A DNA stretch of 64,000 bases, from contig NW_003314300.1 of the NCBI RefSeq assembly GCF_000143415.4, forward strand, positions 1,100,230-1,164,229, written 5' to 3'. A program made the translations under genes and the position numbers. This DNA is from Selaginella moellendorffii (taxonomy: Eukaryota; Streptophyta; Lycopodiopsida; Selaginellales; Selaginellaceae). Below, piece after piece: positions 44,952-57,578 of the stretch (positions are counted from its first letter, which is position 1; each line of letters opens with the position of its first letter). Below the pieces are notes generated by a model that worked only from the letters and a program-made list of their open reading frames with translations, did not search any database and had not been told where the DNA came from.

Positions 44952-47274
44952 CTACTGGTGGTGAAAGTGGCAGAGGAGCTTGGAGCTCCTTGGCTCGCCC
45001 CGCTTGGAGTGGAGTGGCACAACGCGAATTCCTTGCTCCAGCTCCGGGACGGGGATGCAAGCTTGCCCCACGAAATCGTCTCTCCGCATTCGATCGTGCT
45101 CCCACACCTCGAATCGCAGCACGGCGATCTCCGGGACTGGAAGAAACGAAACCAAACGATTCTAGGGAATGACACCATCGCTCCAGAGCTTTACTTACCT
45201 GTTAGCGGGAACTCGAACACCTCGGTTTCCCAGTTTGGATGATGCGTCTTGTGCGCGACTTTGGTCCTCTTTTTCAGCTTGTCGGCCGCAACTCCATGCA
45301 CCGCAACCTACACCCATGTTGAAAAAGAGTTTCCAGTACTGGAAAGAGAGAGAAAGAAAAACTGCTCACCTTTACGTAGAAATCTGGTTTGGAGAAGAGA
45401 TCGAATCGCTTGTGCCAGTCGGTGCCTGTCAAGACTCTCACCTGCATGTACAGCGACATGAAATCGGAGCTACTGGCCGGTTTTGCGAACCTTGAGTGTA
45501 GATTTGACGTTGCTGTCGTGTGGGACGTCGCTGAGAAAGCAGTCGGGCTTTTTTATGTAGCCGCAGCCTCCGTTTCCAAGGAAGAAACCTCGAGCAACCC
45601 AGCACGGACGGTCTTTTCCTTGCAAGTTTAACGCGGCCAGCTGAAATCCATGACTCCAAGCAAGCATTGGATCCGCATTCGAGGAATCAAAGCGGAGGCC
45701 GAACGGGTACATTCGGCCCAAGTTGTTCTTTGTGTACCTGAAAGTATGGAGTTAGAAAACTTGCAAAACAATATAAGAACACCAAACTGGATGAGAGAAA
45801 ATGGATTCGACAGCACTGATTTCTTTAGCTGGGGCTCGCTCATGTTGGCCATGATTGCAGTGCTGGTGGAGACAAGTTCGCCATTGACAGGAGCTTCCTT
45901 CATCTCCGACGGTTTGGCGCAGTAGATGTACAGCAAGTGCTGTAGCTCCGGGATTTTGGGAACTTCAGGATGTTCCTCGTGCAAACTGGCGGCAGCCATT
46001 GCTTCCGCAGCTTTCGTAACATTACGCTTGCCGCGATGTTTTCTATCTTCTTCTTCATCCGATGAACTGCTTGAGAAGCTGCTCTCTGAGCCGCTGTGTC
46101 GATGATTTGGAGTAATAGCTTCTACAGCGCCCTCTGGATCCCGGGCAACCTATTCCAAGGTAGGCGATATAAGATGCATTTGAAAAAATGCGAACTAAAG
46201 TTACCTGCTTGGCTAAATGCTCCGTTGGAGGTTTGTCCGAGATGATTATCTTTCTCCTGAGTTCCCAGGGTGACAGAAACTCTGTCGGGGGCGTCTCAGA
46301 AGCCGGTATATACAATGCATCGCCAACGAGCTCTCGAAGTATCTGCATTTATCCTATTCATTAGAATAATCACAGTGCAGAGCCAGAAAAGAAGAAGCAA
46401 AAGGAAATACTTGAGAGAAAAACAAAACACAAAATATAAGCATTGAAGAAGCAGAAGAAAAAAAAAGTGGCTTGTCAGAGAAACCTTGGCCGCTTCCTGT
46501 TGTAAAGCCGGTGGCAAATGATTTTCAATAGTGACAATCACTGGGTATTCCGACGCTACAAAAGCGTGCTCCTTTATAGCCGCTACGCAGACATCGAATG
46601 GAACAGCCCTCGTCAACGTGCTGCAACACGGCATTCAGATTTGCCTCGAGCAATCAATCAAAGGCATACCAAACTCATACCAAAAGCACAAAGCAAATCA
46701 CACTTCCAGGAAAGAAAGAACGAAAGAAAAGAGCTCACCCGCCATGGAAGACCATAACCTTGCCTTTGTGCTCCCAGCAGTCCAACTCGATGACACGGCA
46801 GCCATTTCGTAGCGCCAAGACAATGGGCGACGAGCACGATTTGGAGGTGAGCTGGTTCCCTTTGAGGTACGAGTTGTGGCTTGTATGGATGTAATAATGT
46901 GAGAGTGGAGCAGTCATGTCGTGGCTTGGCTGCGAATCAATCACCTTGACTTTAGCATATACTGATAGAACGCAGGAAAAAAAAGGAAGCTATGCTATGT
47001 ATGACGAAGTCTTTCTTACCTTCTTCGTGCCAAGCATTGCAGCATTGAGTGCTGGATCGAGGAGAAATTTGTGGATGAAGCTCGTGAGATCCAGGCCCTG
47101 CGGCGCCAGCCTAGACATAATCTCGGACGCTGTGCTCTGGCTCAAGCTCGGGTCACAGCCTTGAAATCTCTCCAAGAAACGCGCCATTCCAGCGGCATTT
47201 ATGACCGTGCCCCCGCCGGCAGCCTCATCAAACATCTCCCTCACGAGCTCTGGCGGCTGGAGATTTCCCTTCAT
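44952..47274 (-). CDS. Phosphoinositide-specific phospholipase C
   Basis: Nine minus-strand exons: 47020-47274, 46739-46949, 46485-46621, 46205-46342, 45817-46149, 45491-45737, 45370-45441, 45199-45307, 44952-45136. The first encodes an EF-hand-like N-terminal region. The X domain carries both catalytic histidines (HTSHNSYLKGNQL and VMVFHGG). An acidic Ser-rich X-Y linker follows (SGSESSFSSSSDEEEDRK), then the Y domain (LGRMYPFGLRFDSSN) and a C2 domain (LRFEVWEHDRMRRDDFVGQA). The layout is that of plant PLCs, which lack a PH domain and cleave PIP2 or PI4P at the plasma membrane in a Ca2+-dependent way. The join between exons 1 and 2 leaves a one-base discrepancy I could not resolve. The gene diverges from the PP2C gene. 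Confidence 0.85.
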
Positions 47275-48320
47275 TGTCCCTGCCGCTGGGTTTCTCTCGT
47301 AATATCGCTCGACTGACTGCCGCGACGCGAATCACATTCGCTTTACCTGGAGGGAATCGCGACGCGCTCGCCGGCGCCGGCTAGGGCAACGCAGCCTCCG
47401 ATCACTGTGAAACACGAGGACGTTGATCGATCGCGAGCTAGAAGAGGAAGAAAGAGGGATTAATCTATCCCGAGGAAGTAAAAGGACAAAACCCTGGTGG
47501 TATATTCTACGAATATTACATGGACAGGGATATGCTATTTCGATGCCAGGAATATAAGATTACACACGTTCCAGTCTCTCCCTTTCACACTAATGGCGTT
47601 AGTGGCACCACAGTACAAGGCTGTCCTTACAAGCGCTGGAGCAAACAAGGCCTTCTCCTTCTAGGGCTCCTCTCTTCCACTCCAGCGTTTAGGGCTCGCA
47701 GATCCCAGCTCCTGGCGATGGCGACGCAATGCCGCGGCGATCAATGCGGCAGGCGCTGGAGCGCGCGCCTCTCTCCGGCAGTGTGCTCCAGCAGCAGGGG
47801 TGTGAGATCACGATGATCGGCAGCACAGTGGAAAAGAACAAGCGGCCAGCGGAGGAATCACAGGGGGCGGGGTGCCACGCATTGATTTCCAGCGGTGCGC
47901 GGTACTAGTAGGTCCTGCATTGATGCGCGGCTCGCTTCTTTCGTCCCATTCATGAGATAGCGGTGCGGGGGAGTGACAAAAGCTCTCTCGAGGTGAGATC
48001 CATATCCTGGTTTCTACGGGTTCTCTTTTCTTTTGCTTTGATTTTTCAACGTAGCCAGAGAGAATAGGCACTAGTCCAGTGGTGTGATCTTTGTTTCATA
48101 GTTCTTTTTTTTTCCAGGCTCGAGTTTTTTGCATACTAGGTACTGGTGGTCCGGATAAAAGTCAAAGGGGACTTTTACGAGCTGGGATCACAAAAGCAGG
48201 GAGAAAGAGGACTTGTCCATCCTTTCGAATCGATTCCATGGCTGGATACTTCTTCTACTGCTAAGGTGCTGGTTTTCTTCTTCGATCTATAGGATTTGCT
48301 GCTGCTGCTTCTCGCTAGCA
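47275..48320. promoter_or_regulatory. Divergent promoter between PLC and PP2C
   Basis: No coding gene is evident; short open frames here have no recognisable content. A donor-like GAG/GTGAGATCC at about 47993 and a T-rich acceptor TTTTTCCAG at about 48118 could bound an intron in the PP2C 5' leader. Confidence 0.4.
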
Positions 48321-50010
48321 ATGGGATCCTGCTTGTCCAGCGAGAGAGGAGCGCAGCAGAATGGTGCTGCTAGTAGATCTTCCCGGAAGACCTTGAAGAG
48401 GGAAGCAAAAGAAGTTCTTGCTGTAGAGGCCAAGAACGATCAGCAGCTGGCTTGTTTCCCGGGAAGATTGTGTACAAACGGATCAAGTAATTCGTGCTGC
48501 CTCTTCTCGCAGCAAGGGAGGAAGGGGGTGAACCAAGATGCCATGATCGCTTGGGAGGTAAGATCGTCTAACTTGTTTTGCTCTGTGATCCTTGAGTGTT
48601 CTAAACTTTGAGTGTTTGTTTCCTTGGCAGAGCTTTGCTTCAAGAGAGGACACCGCATTTTGTGGTGTCTTTGACGGGCATGGACCGTATGGGCATCTAG
48701 TGGCTCGCAGAGTCCGCGATTCACTTCCACTCAAGCTGGTTCTTAACTGGCAAGAGTCCGAATGTGCGAAGAACGACGAGATCAAGATCCCGTCGAAGAG
48801 AAACGACGAAGAAGGTGATGAAGCCGCTGCCGAGTACGATTTGTTCTGCACCTGGAAGGATTTGCACTTGAAGGCATTCAAAGTTATGGACCGTGAGCTT
48901 CAAGTTCATCCATCCATCGACTGCTTCTGTAGCGGGACGACAGCTGTGACTGTGCTCAAACAGGTGCGCAATGCCCGTTTTTTAGTGCTCGAACAAGTGA
49001 AGAAAACAATGGTTTTAATTTCAGGGCCAGGATCTCTTCATTGGAAATGTTGGAGACTCGCGAGCGATTCTAGGAACTACTGCTGAGGACGGCTCCTTCT
49101 CAGCAGTGCCTTTGACAGTGGATCTGAAACCGAATCTTCCCAGTAAGTTGTCTCGATCGATATCACCTTTACTTTTGCCAAGATTCTGCTCAAGCGTCAA
49201 CTTTGACTTGTTCTATCAGAGGAGGCCGAGAGAATCCGTCAATGCAAAGGTCGAGTTTTTGCTCTCCATGACGAGCCGGAAGTTCATCGGGTGTGGCTGC
49301 CGCACGAGAACTCTCCCGGCCTCGCAATGGCCAGAGCGTTTGGAGACTTTTGCTTGAAAGACTTCGGCGTGATCGCTGTTCCAGAGGTATACTACCGCCG
49401 ACTGAGTGACCGAGACAAATTCGTTGTGCTAGCGACAGACGGGGTAAGCGCAGTGATAGTAGTGATTATTATCACTTACTGTGCTTTCTTTTTCTTCCTT
49501 CGCCAACAGGTGTGGGATGTTCTTAGCAACGAGGAAGTCGTCAACATCATATCTTCACACCCGACAAGAAGCACTGCAGCGAGGACTCTTGTAGAGGCGG
49601 CCGTCCACGCGTGGATGCTCAAGTATCCAACCTCCAAGATCGACGACTGTGCGGCGGTGTGTCTGTTCTTGGACACCGTCACGGTTTCTCATGCCTCGAA
49701 TGGAGACAACGAGAACAAGACGATATCAACAGCAAGTCTTAGCTCAGCTCGCAGCTTTGCCGGCATCACAGTGTCAAAAGGCTCCAGTGACGAAGAAGGA
49801 TCAAAAGAAGCTCCAGCAGCGGCAGTGGCAGCAGTGACAGGAGACGAGAAAGATTCAAGAGACGATGCGACGAGTAAAACCGGCGAGGAAGAGTCGTCCA
49901 AGTCGGAGTGGTCGGCTCTCGAAGGCATCACCAGGGTGAACTCGCTGCTAAGTTTGCCGAGGTTTTTGCTGGGGGACAAGAGGCTCGGTGGCTCCAAGAG
50001 GAGGCGTTGA
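48321..50010 (+). CDS. PP2C-type protein phosphatase with N-myristoylation motif
   Basis: Exons 48321-48557, 48631-48963, 49025-49142, 49220-49443 and 49510-50010 make 470 aa in one frame. MGSCLS at the start provides Gly2 for myristoylation and Cys4 for palmitoylation, so plasma-membrane attachment is likely. PP2C motifs appear in order: NQDAMIAWE, FCGVFDGHGPYGH with metal-binding Asp, SGTTAVTV, IGNVGDSRAIL, GLAMARAFGDFCLK, VVLATDGVWDVLSN and KIDDCAAVCLFLD. The arrangement and the N-terminus resemble plant PP2C clade E. The C-terminal ~120 residues are Ser/Glu-rich and unstructured. These Mg2+/Mn2+-dependent enzymes dephosphorylate Ser/Thr; the target is unknown. Confidence 0.9.
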
Positions 50011-50216
50011 AGAAAGTAGCAGGGGATCAAAGAGACCATTCCTATAATCTTGGAGCTTCAATCCAAGCACAGGATTATGCGATATGGTGCTTGGAAATGG
50101 GAACAAATTTTAATTAAGGTTATATTATTCTATTAAGCAGTTAAGTTATGCAAGTTCGAATCCTGTTATCCATATCTTTGAAACTTGATTAGATGCTAAG
50201 TTAAACTGCTGCTAAT

Positions 50217-50297
50217 GTGGACGTGCCAGAGTGGTTGTCGGGCATGACTAGAAATCATGTGGGCTTGCCCGCGCAGGTTCGAATCCTGCCGTCCACG
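50217..50297 (+). tRNA. tRNA-Ser(AGA)
   Basis: GTGGACG at the start pairs with CGTCCAC at the end. The anticodon stem CATGA/TCATG encloses CTAGAAA with anticodon AGA. A long variable arm (TGGGC..GCCCG) and T-loop GTTCGAATC are present, as in class II tRNA-Ser. Discriminator base G at 50297. There is no intron. Confidence 0.92.
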
Positions 50298-50592
50298 TTT
50301 TCACCCTCGTTTTAGCACTGCTTGAGCGTTTGGACTGGTAGCTCAAAGAAAGTGATAGCTCTTTGATCGATCTTTTCTTTTTGATCCATTTTTGTAGTCC
50401 TGAAAAGAACACGCGTTGCGAATGGATCAATCATAGCGTCAATAATCTGCTGTACATTTTCTTTTGATCTTTTCTTTTTTCTCTCTGTCCCATTTATCGC
50501 TCTCGTGCCTTCGCTGTGACTAATTGATGTTTTTCCCTGAAGAACACAAAGTTTGGTCATTAAACTTCCAGTGGATCTCCTTTCAACGAACC

Positions 50593-50593
50593 T

Positions 50594-50641
<48 letters not shown>
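50593..50641. repeat. (GT)n(GA)n microsatellite
   Basis: About ten TG units are followed directly by about fourteen GA units. It lies between the tRNA-Ser gene and the 3' end of the decayed 4CL copy. Confidence 0.95.
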
Positions 50642-50645
<4 letters not shown>

Positions 50646-50662
50646 CTTTAGTTTAGCTTCAG

Positions 50663-51740
50663 CTAGCTTCTCAGATCCTTTCTCAGGATTTTTCGTGAAG
50701 GTGACTTGGGTATGGAGTCCACGAAGTAAACTTTGTGCATTTTCTTGTAGAAGACAACTGCAGCCGTAAGTTCGCATTTAAAGAGAGAGCTGGCTGAGTG
50801 TCATGCTTCATTTAAAGCCGCGATCACTGCTGCGATGGGAATGGAAAAGAAGAGAAGAGATTGGAAACTTGCCTGTTGTGATACGAACAGTTTGAGCTCC
50901 TCTTCCGATACTTCAAAGCCATTTGCAATCAACCTACAATGTACAAGCTTGTAAGAAAAAGAATAGAAAAAACTTGCAAGTCCGTGGATTCAAAGAACAA
51001 ACCAACAGAGACAAAGAACCAACTTTGAATTTTATTTGATGATCTCCTTGACACGATCCACCAGGAAAACCTCATTGATGTATCCAACATCTCCGGTGTG
51101 AAGCCAGCCCTCCTTGTCGATCGTAAGTGCAGTTGCCTCTGGATCGTTCAGATACCCTGCCTGTGAATCAAGTGAGGCCTAGAACACAAAAAAAAAAACC
51201 AAAGAAGAAAAACACGAGGAAGAAGTTTTTCCACCTTTCATGATCTAGGCTCCATCTTGGTTGTGTGGAAGTGACACTCCACCTCGGCACTGGCGTTTCA
51301 CGAGCAAGATCCAGGCTTGACTGGAAAAACTTCTTTCGCGAATGCCAGATTCATGGCGATCACAGGCCCAGCTTCAATCATCCCATGCCACGATCGGGTT
51401 CGGCACGAGGCGCGCGGTAGCTCTGGATGAGCTCCAGCGAACTTGGGCATGATGAGAATGGCGCAGCGAGCACAGGAACACCAAATTCATGGAGTAGATG
51501 TGCAGCACGCACAGCACGACGTCGTCGTAGATCCACCTGCTGGGCGATGCTCTTTGGGCAATCGGGTGGTACCGCTCGAGTAGGGGAGTGCCGCCACGTC
51601 GTCCGGCTGTACCACCTCGGAGTCCACCTCTGAGCAGCGTGGAGAATGGAAGATGGCCTTGGCGAGTTCAGCGAGAGTTTTACTCCATCTTGGGGCGGTG
51701 GATCATCGACGTCCGGATCGAGCTCCGAAGCTCACGAAAT
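50663..51740 (-). pseudogene. Decayed 4-coumarate:CoA ligase (4CL) copy
   Basis: Fragments of a 4CL-type AMP-forming ligase appear in order on the minus strand: DDVAALPYSSGTT (ATP-binding motif, near 51580), DDVVLCVL with [13 protein letters not shown] (near 51500), [20 protein letters not shown] (near 51350), [10 protein letters not shown] and [11 protein letters not shown] (51080-51160), EEELKLFVSQQ (50890-50920) and [20 protein letters not shown] (50670-50740). They lie in different frames with stops between, the N-terminal third and part of the middle are missing, and the C-terminal Gly of the PSGK motif is Arg. A functional protein is not possible. 4CL enzymes activate hydroxycinnamates for lignin and flavonoids; this is a relic of such a gene. 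Confidence 0.85.
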
Positions 51741-51875
51741 TTAAGTAAGGTTATTATATTGCACTTAAACCGAGTCTAGGGTTCTCACTCTGCTCACAAA
51801 TTCCAAGTCTTTGACCTTAGGTTCTTCAATCCACGGACTAAGTGAGAAACCAAATCCAAGTCTTTTTCACAGACA

Positions 51876-54293
51876 ATGGAGGAGGAGGAGGAGGTGGTAG
51901 GGGCCAAGACAGGACTGGATGCAGAGCAGACTGTGGAGAGTCGTCAAAAGGAAAAGTTTGCAGACGTTGGAGCACTGAAGACAAAACCAAAGACGAAGAG
52001 GAGCTCCTCGGGGGCCAAGGCAGGACAGGATTCGGCGGAAGCAGAGCCGACTGTGGTCGACGAGGACCGTCAAAAGGACAAGTCTGCAGTCGTTGAAGAT
52101 GAGGGAGGAGCACCGACAGCAAAGAAGAAGAGGCGCAGGACATCCTCGGGTGCCAAGGCAGGGGAGGCAGAGCCGATTGTGCTCGAGGAGCACTATCAAA
52201 AGGACAAGTCTGCAGTGGTGCCGTATGGAGGATCACCCAAGAGGACAGATAAAAAGAAGAAGCGTAAGAAATCTCAGGAGCCTGAATCGTCGGGAAGGGA
52301 GATAGGTGCTATTATTGCGGAGGAGGAGCAGGAACCAGAAATTTTATCCTGGCTTTACGAGAAAATAGAGGATCCGAATCAGTTCTTCCACAAGTTATTG
52401 CCACCATCAAGTGCACAGCAAGTTGTGCGGGCACTTGAAGATGTGTCACCTTCTTATTATCTCCAGTGCCTGGAAGATTTTCAATCCCTCTCGCCGGACA
52501 TGCTTCCAATCCTCCAAACAGGTACGAAACTGTGTATACAAATCTTTGGCCATGAAACAATTTGTTCGTTTGTTTCTTCAGTTCGTCACATCGGTGAACA
52601 TGTTCGCCTTATCTCGATGGCATTGCAGCGGCACAAGAAAATCGTGCAGCGATTCAGCAACTTCAACAAGGAGGATGCTCTGATCCATCTCTGCGATCCA
52701 TCGCGCTCGACTAAGCTAGAGCTTCCGAGCTTCTCAGCCACCAAGTTCTCTCCACCACTGTCCTTCGATTTCGTTGGCCGTTCAAAGCTCCGCTCACTAC
52801 TCCAACGAATCAAAGTTAAAAGTGATATCCACTTCCGAGGCCATCCGGGTAGAGGCAAGTCGTATGTTTTGGCAGCCCTGGCGAGCTATCTTCACACTTA
52901 CAAGCAAGAATGCGGGGTGGTCGTTTATATCCTTTTGTCACGGCTGGTTCAGACGGAGCAGAAGCTTACGTATGTTTTGCAAGCATTGCTTCTGGGCTTT
53001 GCTCGACACGGGGAAAAACAACTGGAGATTCTGGCCTGCGACAGCATGGAAAAGCTCGAAGAGTTCTGCGAGAAGGAAAGGCCTTTGTTTCTAATTGACG
53101 AGGGAAATGCTCTGGACGTGGACAAGAAAAGGACCTTGTCGAGTGAAGAGGATCGTCGCGTTACGAAAAAATATTTAAGCTGGATTGTCAACAGAGCGGT
53201 CTGGTGCACAACGTTCAAGTCTGAGTTCATGCCAACGAATATTGGGTTTTTTCCTCCATTCAATCAGCCATTCGATGACAAAGAGTTCGCTTCCTGGCTA
53301 TCCGGCTATAACTTCAAAGAACTGGACATCAACGATCTCCTATTCTACACTGGTCTCATACCACGACTCCTGGCCGAGTTTGTTGGCAAAGGTGATGCAC
53401 CTGAGGAAGTGCTTTACAGAAGGGACTTGTATATTGCAGGCATGAGTCGGGTGTTCCAGTATTTTGTCGAGCGTATGACTATGGAAGAGGCCGACGCTGT
53501 TGAGAAAGTTTTGGACCTGAGTTTGGAGGAGATTGGAAGTCTAGAGCTCCCTCCTGATATCTTCTTCGAGCGGACCTTTGGCAGCAAGACAGTCGTCTCA
53601 GTCCTTCCTTTTCTGGAGAATCGCCTACGGATCTTGATGGCCGAAAAGCGGAGGCAAGCGGGCCGTGAGAAAGACATACAGGAGTTCGAGGTGCAATTGT
53701 TGAGGAGCAGGAGACTTATGGAGATGGATTCGGATCGTCAGCCGAACTCGTCCCTCAACGCTTGGCTGGCGGAAGGCCTTGTTCGAGAGTACATTCGTCT
53801 GAAAAAGAAGTTCCTGACCTGGAAATTTGATACTTTCGAAGTTTACGAGGAAGGCTTGGAAGGGATAGCACTGGAGCAGGTGTCGATTGACCGTCTGAGA
53901 AAGGGAGTGTGCTTCGTCACTGCAAGTAGTTTTGACATCGTGATCGCCATTATGGCCGCTGACGAGAAATCCCTGGACATCCACCCCGTGCAGATAAGCG
54001 TTTCAAGCTGGAATATGAAGAAAGTCATGGATTCGTACAACTTGTGGAGCGGGGAGACTATGAAGGAATGGTCCCATCCATCCTGTACCACAAGGAGTCT
54101 AGACTTTACATATGTTCTCACCAACACTGAAGGAGCCAACTTGGATAAGGTAAATCTCATTCTCTTGTGTGAACTATTGATGGAATTTGGTGTTGTGGGA
54201 GATGAATAGGTGACGTTGAAGACATTTGGAGACGTTGGCAAGTGTTTAGCCTTCATCGACAAACTAGTTATTCCCCAGTGGAAGCCTTGTTAG
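51876..54293 (+). CDS. P-loop NTPase protein resembling Crinkler/RHS (CR) family
   Basis: Exons 51876-52521, 52582-54149 and 54210-54293 give 765 aa in frame; both introns are 60 nt. Residues 10-130 hold three imperfect ~37-residue repeats (RQKDKSAVV, RRRTSSGAKAG) and Lys/Arg clusters such as KKKRRR and KKKKRKK, likely nuclear localisation signals. After an N-terminal helical part (EPEILSWLYEKIEDP), FVGRSKLRSLL leads into a Walker A motif GHPGRGKS near residue 302. Walker B is LFLIDEGN near 382, and a LLFYTGLIPRLLAEF element follows. This order matches the NTPase module of CR proteins, known from oomycete Crinkler effectors, trypanosome RHS proteins and scattered in other eukaryotes including plants. 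A C-terminal nuclease-like domain is expected in that family but was not confirmed here. Role in the plant unknown. Confidence 0.65.
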
Positions 54294-55536
54294 TGTCTTT
54301 AGTGTGTGGTTTTTTTGTGTGCGAGTCTGGAAGAATTTTTATTGCAATGAACACTTGGACCGACCCATGGCTTTACATTTCGTTTTCCTCATTTTTCAGA
54401 CGTTCCTAAGGAATGTTGGTTTGATTTCAAACCAATGTTGGTATGGCAACTTAATTTAAAATAGAGCAAAAGGGTATAAAGTGAAAGAGTAGGCTTAGAG
54501 CAGGGTGTTGAGATTGACTTGGCAGTTCAGCTTTCCTCTTCAAGCAAACCTTAACTTGTATTGTTGAATAGGACATAATGTTTATGAACTTGCATTCTCC
54601 TTTTTTATGTGGTCAAGCAAGCTTTCAAGTATGCATAAGAGATTTGTTAAATTCCTCAATCTAAAGCTATAGAGAATAGTAGTTTGACAAAAAATTGTGC
54701 AAACTTGTAAAATATATGAAAGAAAGATATATGTGTGTTTAAATTTTTGTAACACATATATGTAACTCACAAAATAACATTTTAAACATAGTTATTTTTT
54801 TACATATAAGCATGCATTGGTACTCATCATGTATGCATGATAAAGTTTAACATAATGCTATATATATGATTTTTTGCATTGTAAATTTCAAGTTCAATGT
54901 CAATTTTTTTAACACATTAATAAGACTTAAACTTTGGGTTGTAAATATAATATTTTTTAGTGCATGAGTTGAATTTTAAGTATTTTTGAATGTTATAGGT
55001 TGAGTTTGTCTTTATATACTTAGGGCACTTTCTTTAGTGAGCGTAATGGAAAATACTTTACAAGTGAGTGGTTTTAAAATAAATAAATTATTAAATAAGT
55101 GAGTGTTAAATTGAGAGAAAGTTGCAAAATGAGGGATCTTGTAAATAAATCATTACAATGCCAAAAGCTTATACATGTGATTAGGATTATAAGAAATTGA
55201 TTAAGTTAATATCTTAATGTAGATACAAAAAGATTCATTTACTAAAAAAAACCATTACGCTTGATACCTTAAATATATAAAAAAAAATTTTACTTTTCAC
55301 ATACCATAAAAAATAAAAGGGACTTCTAAAATATTGAAACACCTTACTTATATTAGAGTGTGTTGTGATTTAAATATGCATTATATCAGTTATAGTTGCA
55401 TGAAATGAGAAAAGAAAAACTACAAAAAAAGCCATAACTGTGCAAAATGAAAGGAGAGAGATAATTGCAAATTTGCACTATATGACACAAGAATAAGAAA
55501 AAAAACACTCATTAGATTTGTGGTTACCTTTGGAGT
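54294..55536. other. AT-rich intergenic DNA
   Basis: Very AT-rich with many short A/T runs; no gene, tRNA or element ends recognised. Confidence 0.6.
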
Positions 55537-57183
55537 CTAATATATCCACATCCTCAACAATAACTTTGATATTTCACTTAATCTCACACTTTTCATTCGG
55601 AAAGAATACTTGTAGCCTTTCAACTCATCGGTGCCATTTAAATCTGCTGACACTACCCTAACCCAAAAATGATTTTGTCTAGGATAAGAATCATGGATGA
55701 AATTGCATGAAAAAATGTGTTTATTAAGCCTAGATTTATAAAAAAAATAAAAATCATTATTTTTAGCATATTTAAGGAAAATAAAATAATTCATTTCAGC
55801 TCTATTTAAAACATTTACTAAAAATGTAAGAAAGTAATGAACACCCTAAAAATAATATTTATTAATTAATAATTTAAAAATAAATTAAATTACCTAAATA
55901 TTCATGTTTCATCGTGTCTTTTTCTTCTTTATTCAATGAATACTTCAGGTGTTCAGCAAAATATGTGAGATAAGCTAATTAGATTATACCAATTAAAGAA
56001 ATAAATATATTGTCATGTAAATTATATATCCACCAACTAACATTTAATCATGCATTCAACTTATTACTTTTTTTTTAGCATGGCTTGTAATAAGCTATGT
56101 TGATTTCCACTTCGTAGTTTAGAACATCTTTAAGATCCACAAGATTTCTCAACTCTTTCCAAATATTGTCAATTTTCCCTCACATAATTAACACTTTGCA
56201 TATATACCAAATCATTTTTGTTCTTTGAATAATTGAATATCTACCCTTACCTTGGTTGGTGCCTTGGTTGCTCTATAACTTTGTTAAACCAAACTGAACA
56301 ATCTACTCTAATGCCTAAAACTATTAAAGTTTTCAAGTTTTTACTTGGATTTTGAGTATATAATTGATTCTTCACTTTTGTAAGTTGATCTTTGGAGAGC
56401 TAAGGATTGCCATTGAGCTAACTTACCAGAGTTTCTTTGCAAATTACCTTTTTATCGACGAGTACATGACCTTGAATTTTCATCTCTGTCATATTGATAT
56501 CTTGCTCTTTTGTGTTTGCAAACTCATCAAGAGTGTGTTAAAATTTATACCTTGCTATCTAATCCTTATCCTCAAATTCAGTATAAAGAACCTTCTTTTG
56601 GATTTCTTCAACCACATCAGATTCATCTTGAGCTCTAGTTGTTTGCAAGGCTTGCACTTTTGACTGCAAGTGCCAATCTTCATGCTCCCAACATTTATCA
56701 AACCATGCTTCAATTGGCTGAAGCACACATATTACAACTCCTCTGCATTTATTTTGGGTTTGTTTTAATCCTTCTTTCAATGCTTGAACCAATAGCTCAT
56801 CTATTTGTATGCAAGTGTAATCTACCAAGTTACATAACCCCTTCCCATGTTCAAGCTCCAATCTCTCATATATATATTTTCCTGGGTTTTGCAAACCATA
56901 ACAAATTTCAAATTTCAAAGTCAGCTATTTGATTGATTCCAATAGCACTATCCACTAGATTTCCACCATCATATTTCCTCTCATGACTAGGCATACCACC
57001 TACCTTGGAAAAGAAGTTCTTGCAACAATCAAAACTTATACTTGCTAATGCAACTGATAAATGTGATGATTGATCATAAAAATATTTAATGAGAAGAACA
57101 ATGTAGTGAATATCCAAAGGTTTATGGCTAATAAAATTCTTTACCAACATGAAACTCTTTGCTTCAAGATCCACAAGCACCAT
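55537..57183 (-). pseudogene. Unknown gene disrupted by a 7-bp tandem duplication
   Basis: The minus strand has a coding-like frame from 57183 (MVLVDLEAKSF...) to GINQIADFEI, which stops where AATTTCA is duplicated (56904-56917). One copy fewer would let the frame run on into CYGLQNPGKYIYERLELEHG and about 110 more residues to 56559. Further coding-like pieces follow in shifted frames (56400-56530, DEFANTKEQDINMTEMKIQG; 55620-55690, WVRVVSADLNGTDELKGY). The protein would be of mixed charge with no recognised domain. It lies between the two CR-like genes and may be related, but nothing in it proves that. It is either a recent pseudogene or a sequence error at the duplication plus additional decay. 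Confidence 0.5.
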
Positions 57184-57578
57184 AATCTAAAAATACAAAC
57201 ACAAACATTAATAACAAAAGTGTGAAATGAAAGTGATTTTTACCTTAGGAAGAAAGAAACTTTTACACCTTGCATAAAAGTTAAGATGTGGTGTATTCAA
57301 AACACTCACACTGTGAATTTTTGAGAATTTAAAAGTGTTTCATTCCAATTTCATTGTGAAATTCACTTTTTCTCTACTGTTGTCACCATGCTTATCTTGC
57401 TACAAGAACAACAAACTAGTATGCTGCTGAATGAGAAAAGTACCGTTGTCATCCTATAAACTCCAAACAGGTACCATTGAATCTGGGACTTTCGGCAGGA
57501 GAGAAGCCGAGGATGAAGATGTGCACTGAAGATCATCCACTTTAGTGTGAAGAGACAAGTTGAGTGTGTTATCTGTGA

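Noticed and set aside
50140-50180. A further tRNA-like T-arm (GCAAGTTCGAATCCTG)
   Set aside because: No acceptor stem, D-arm or anticodon stem can be built around it; at most a tRNA fragment.
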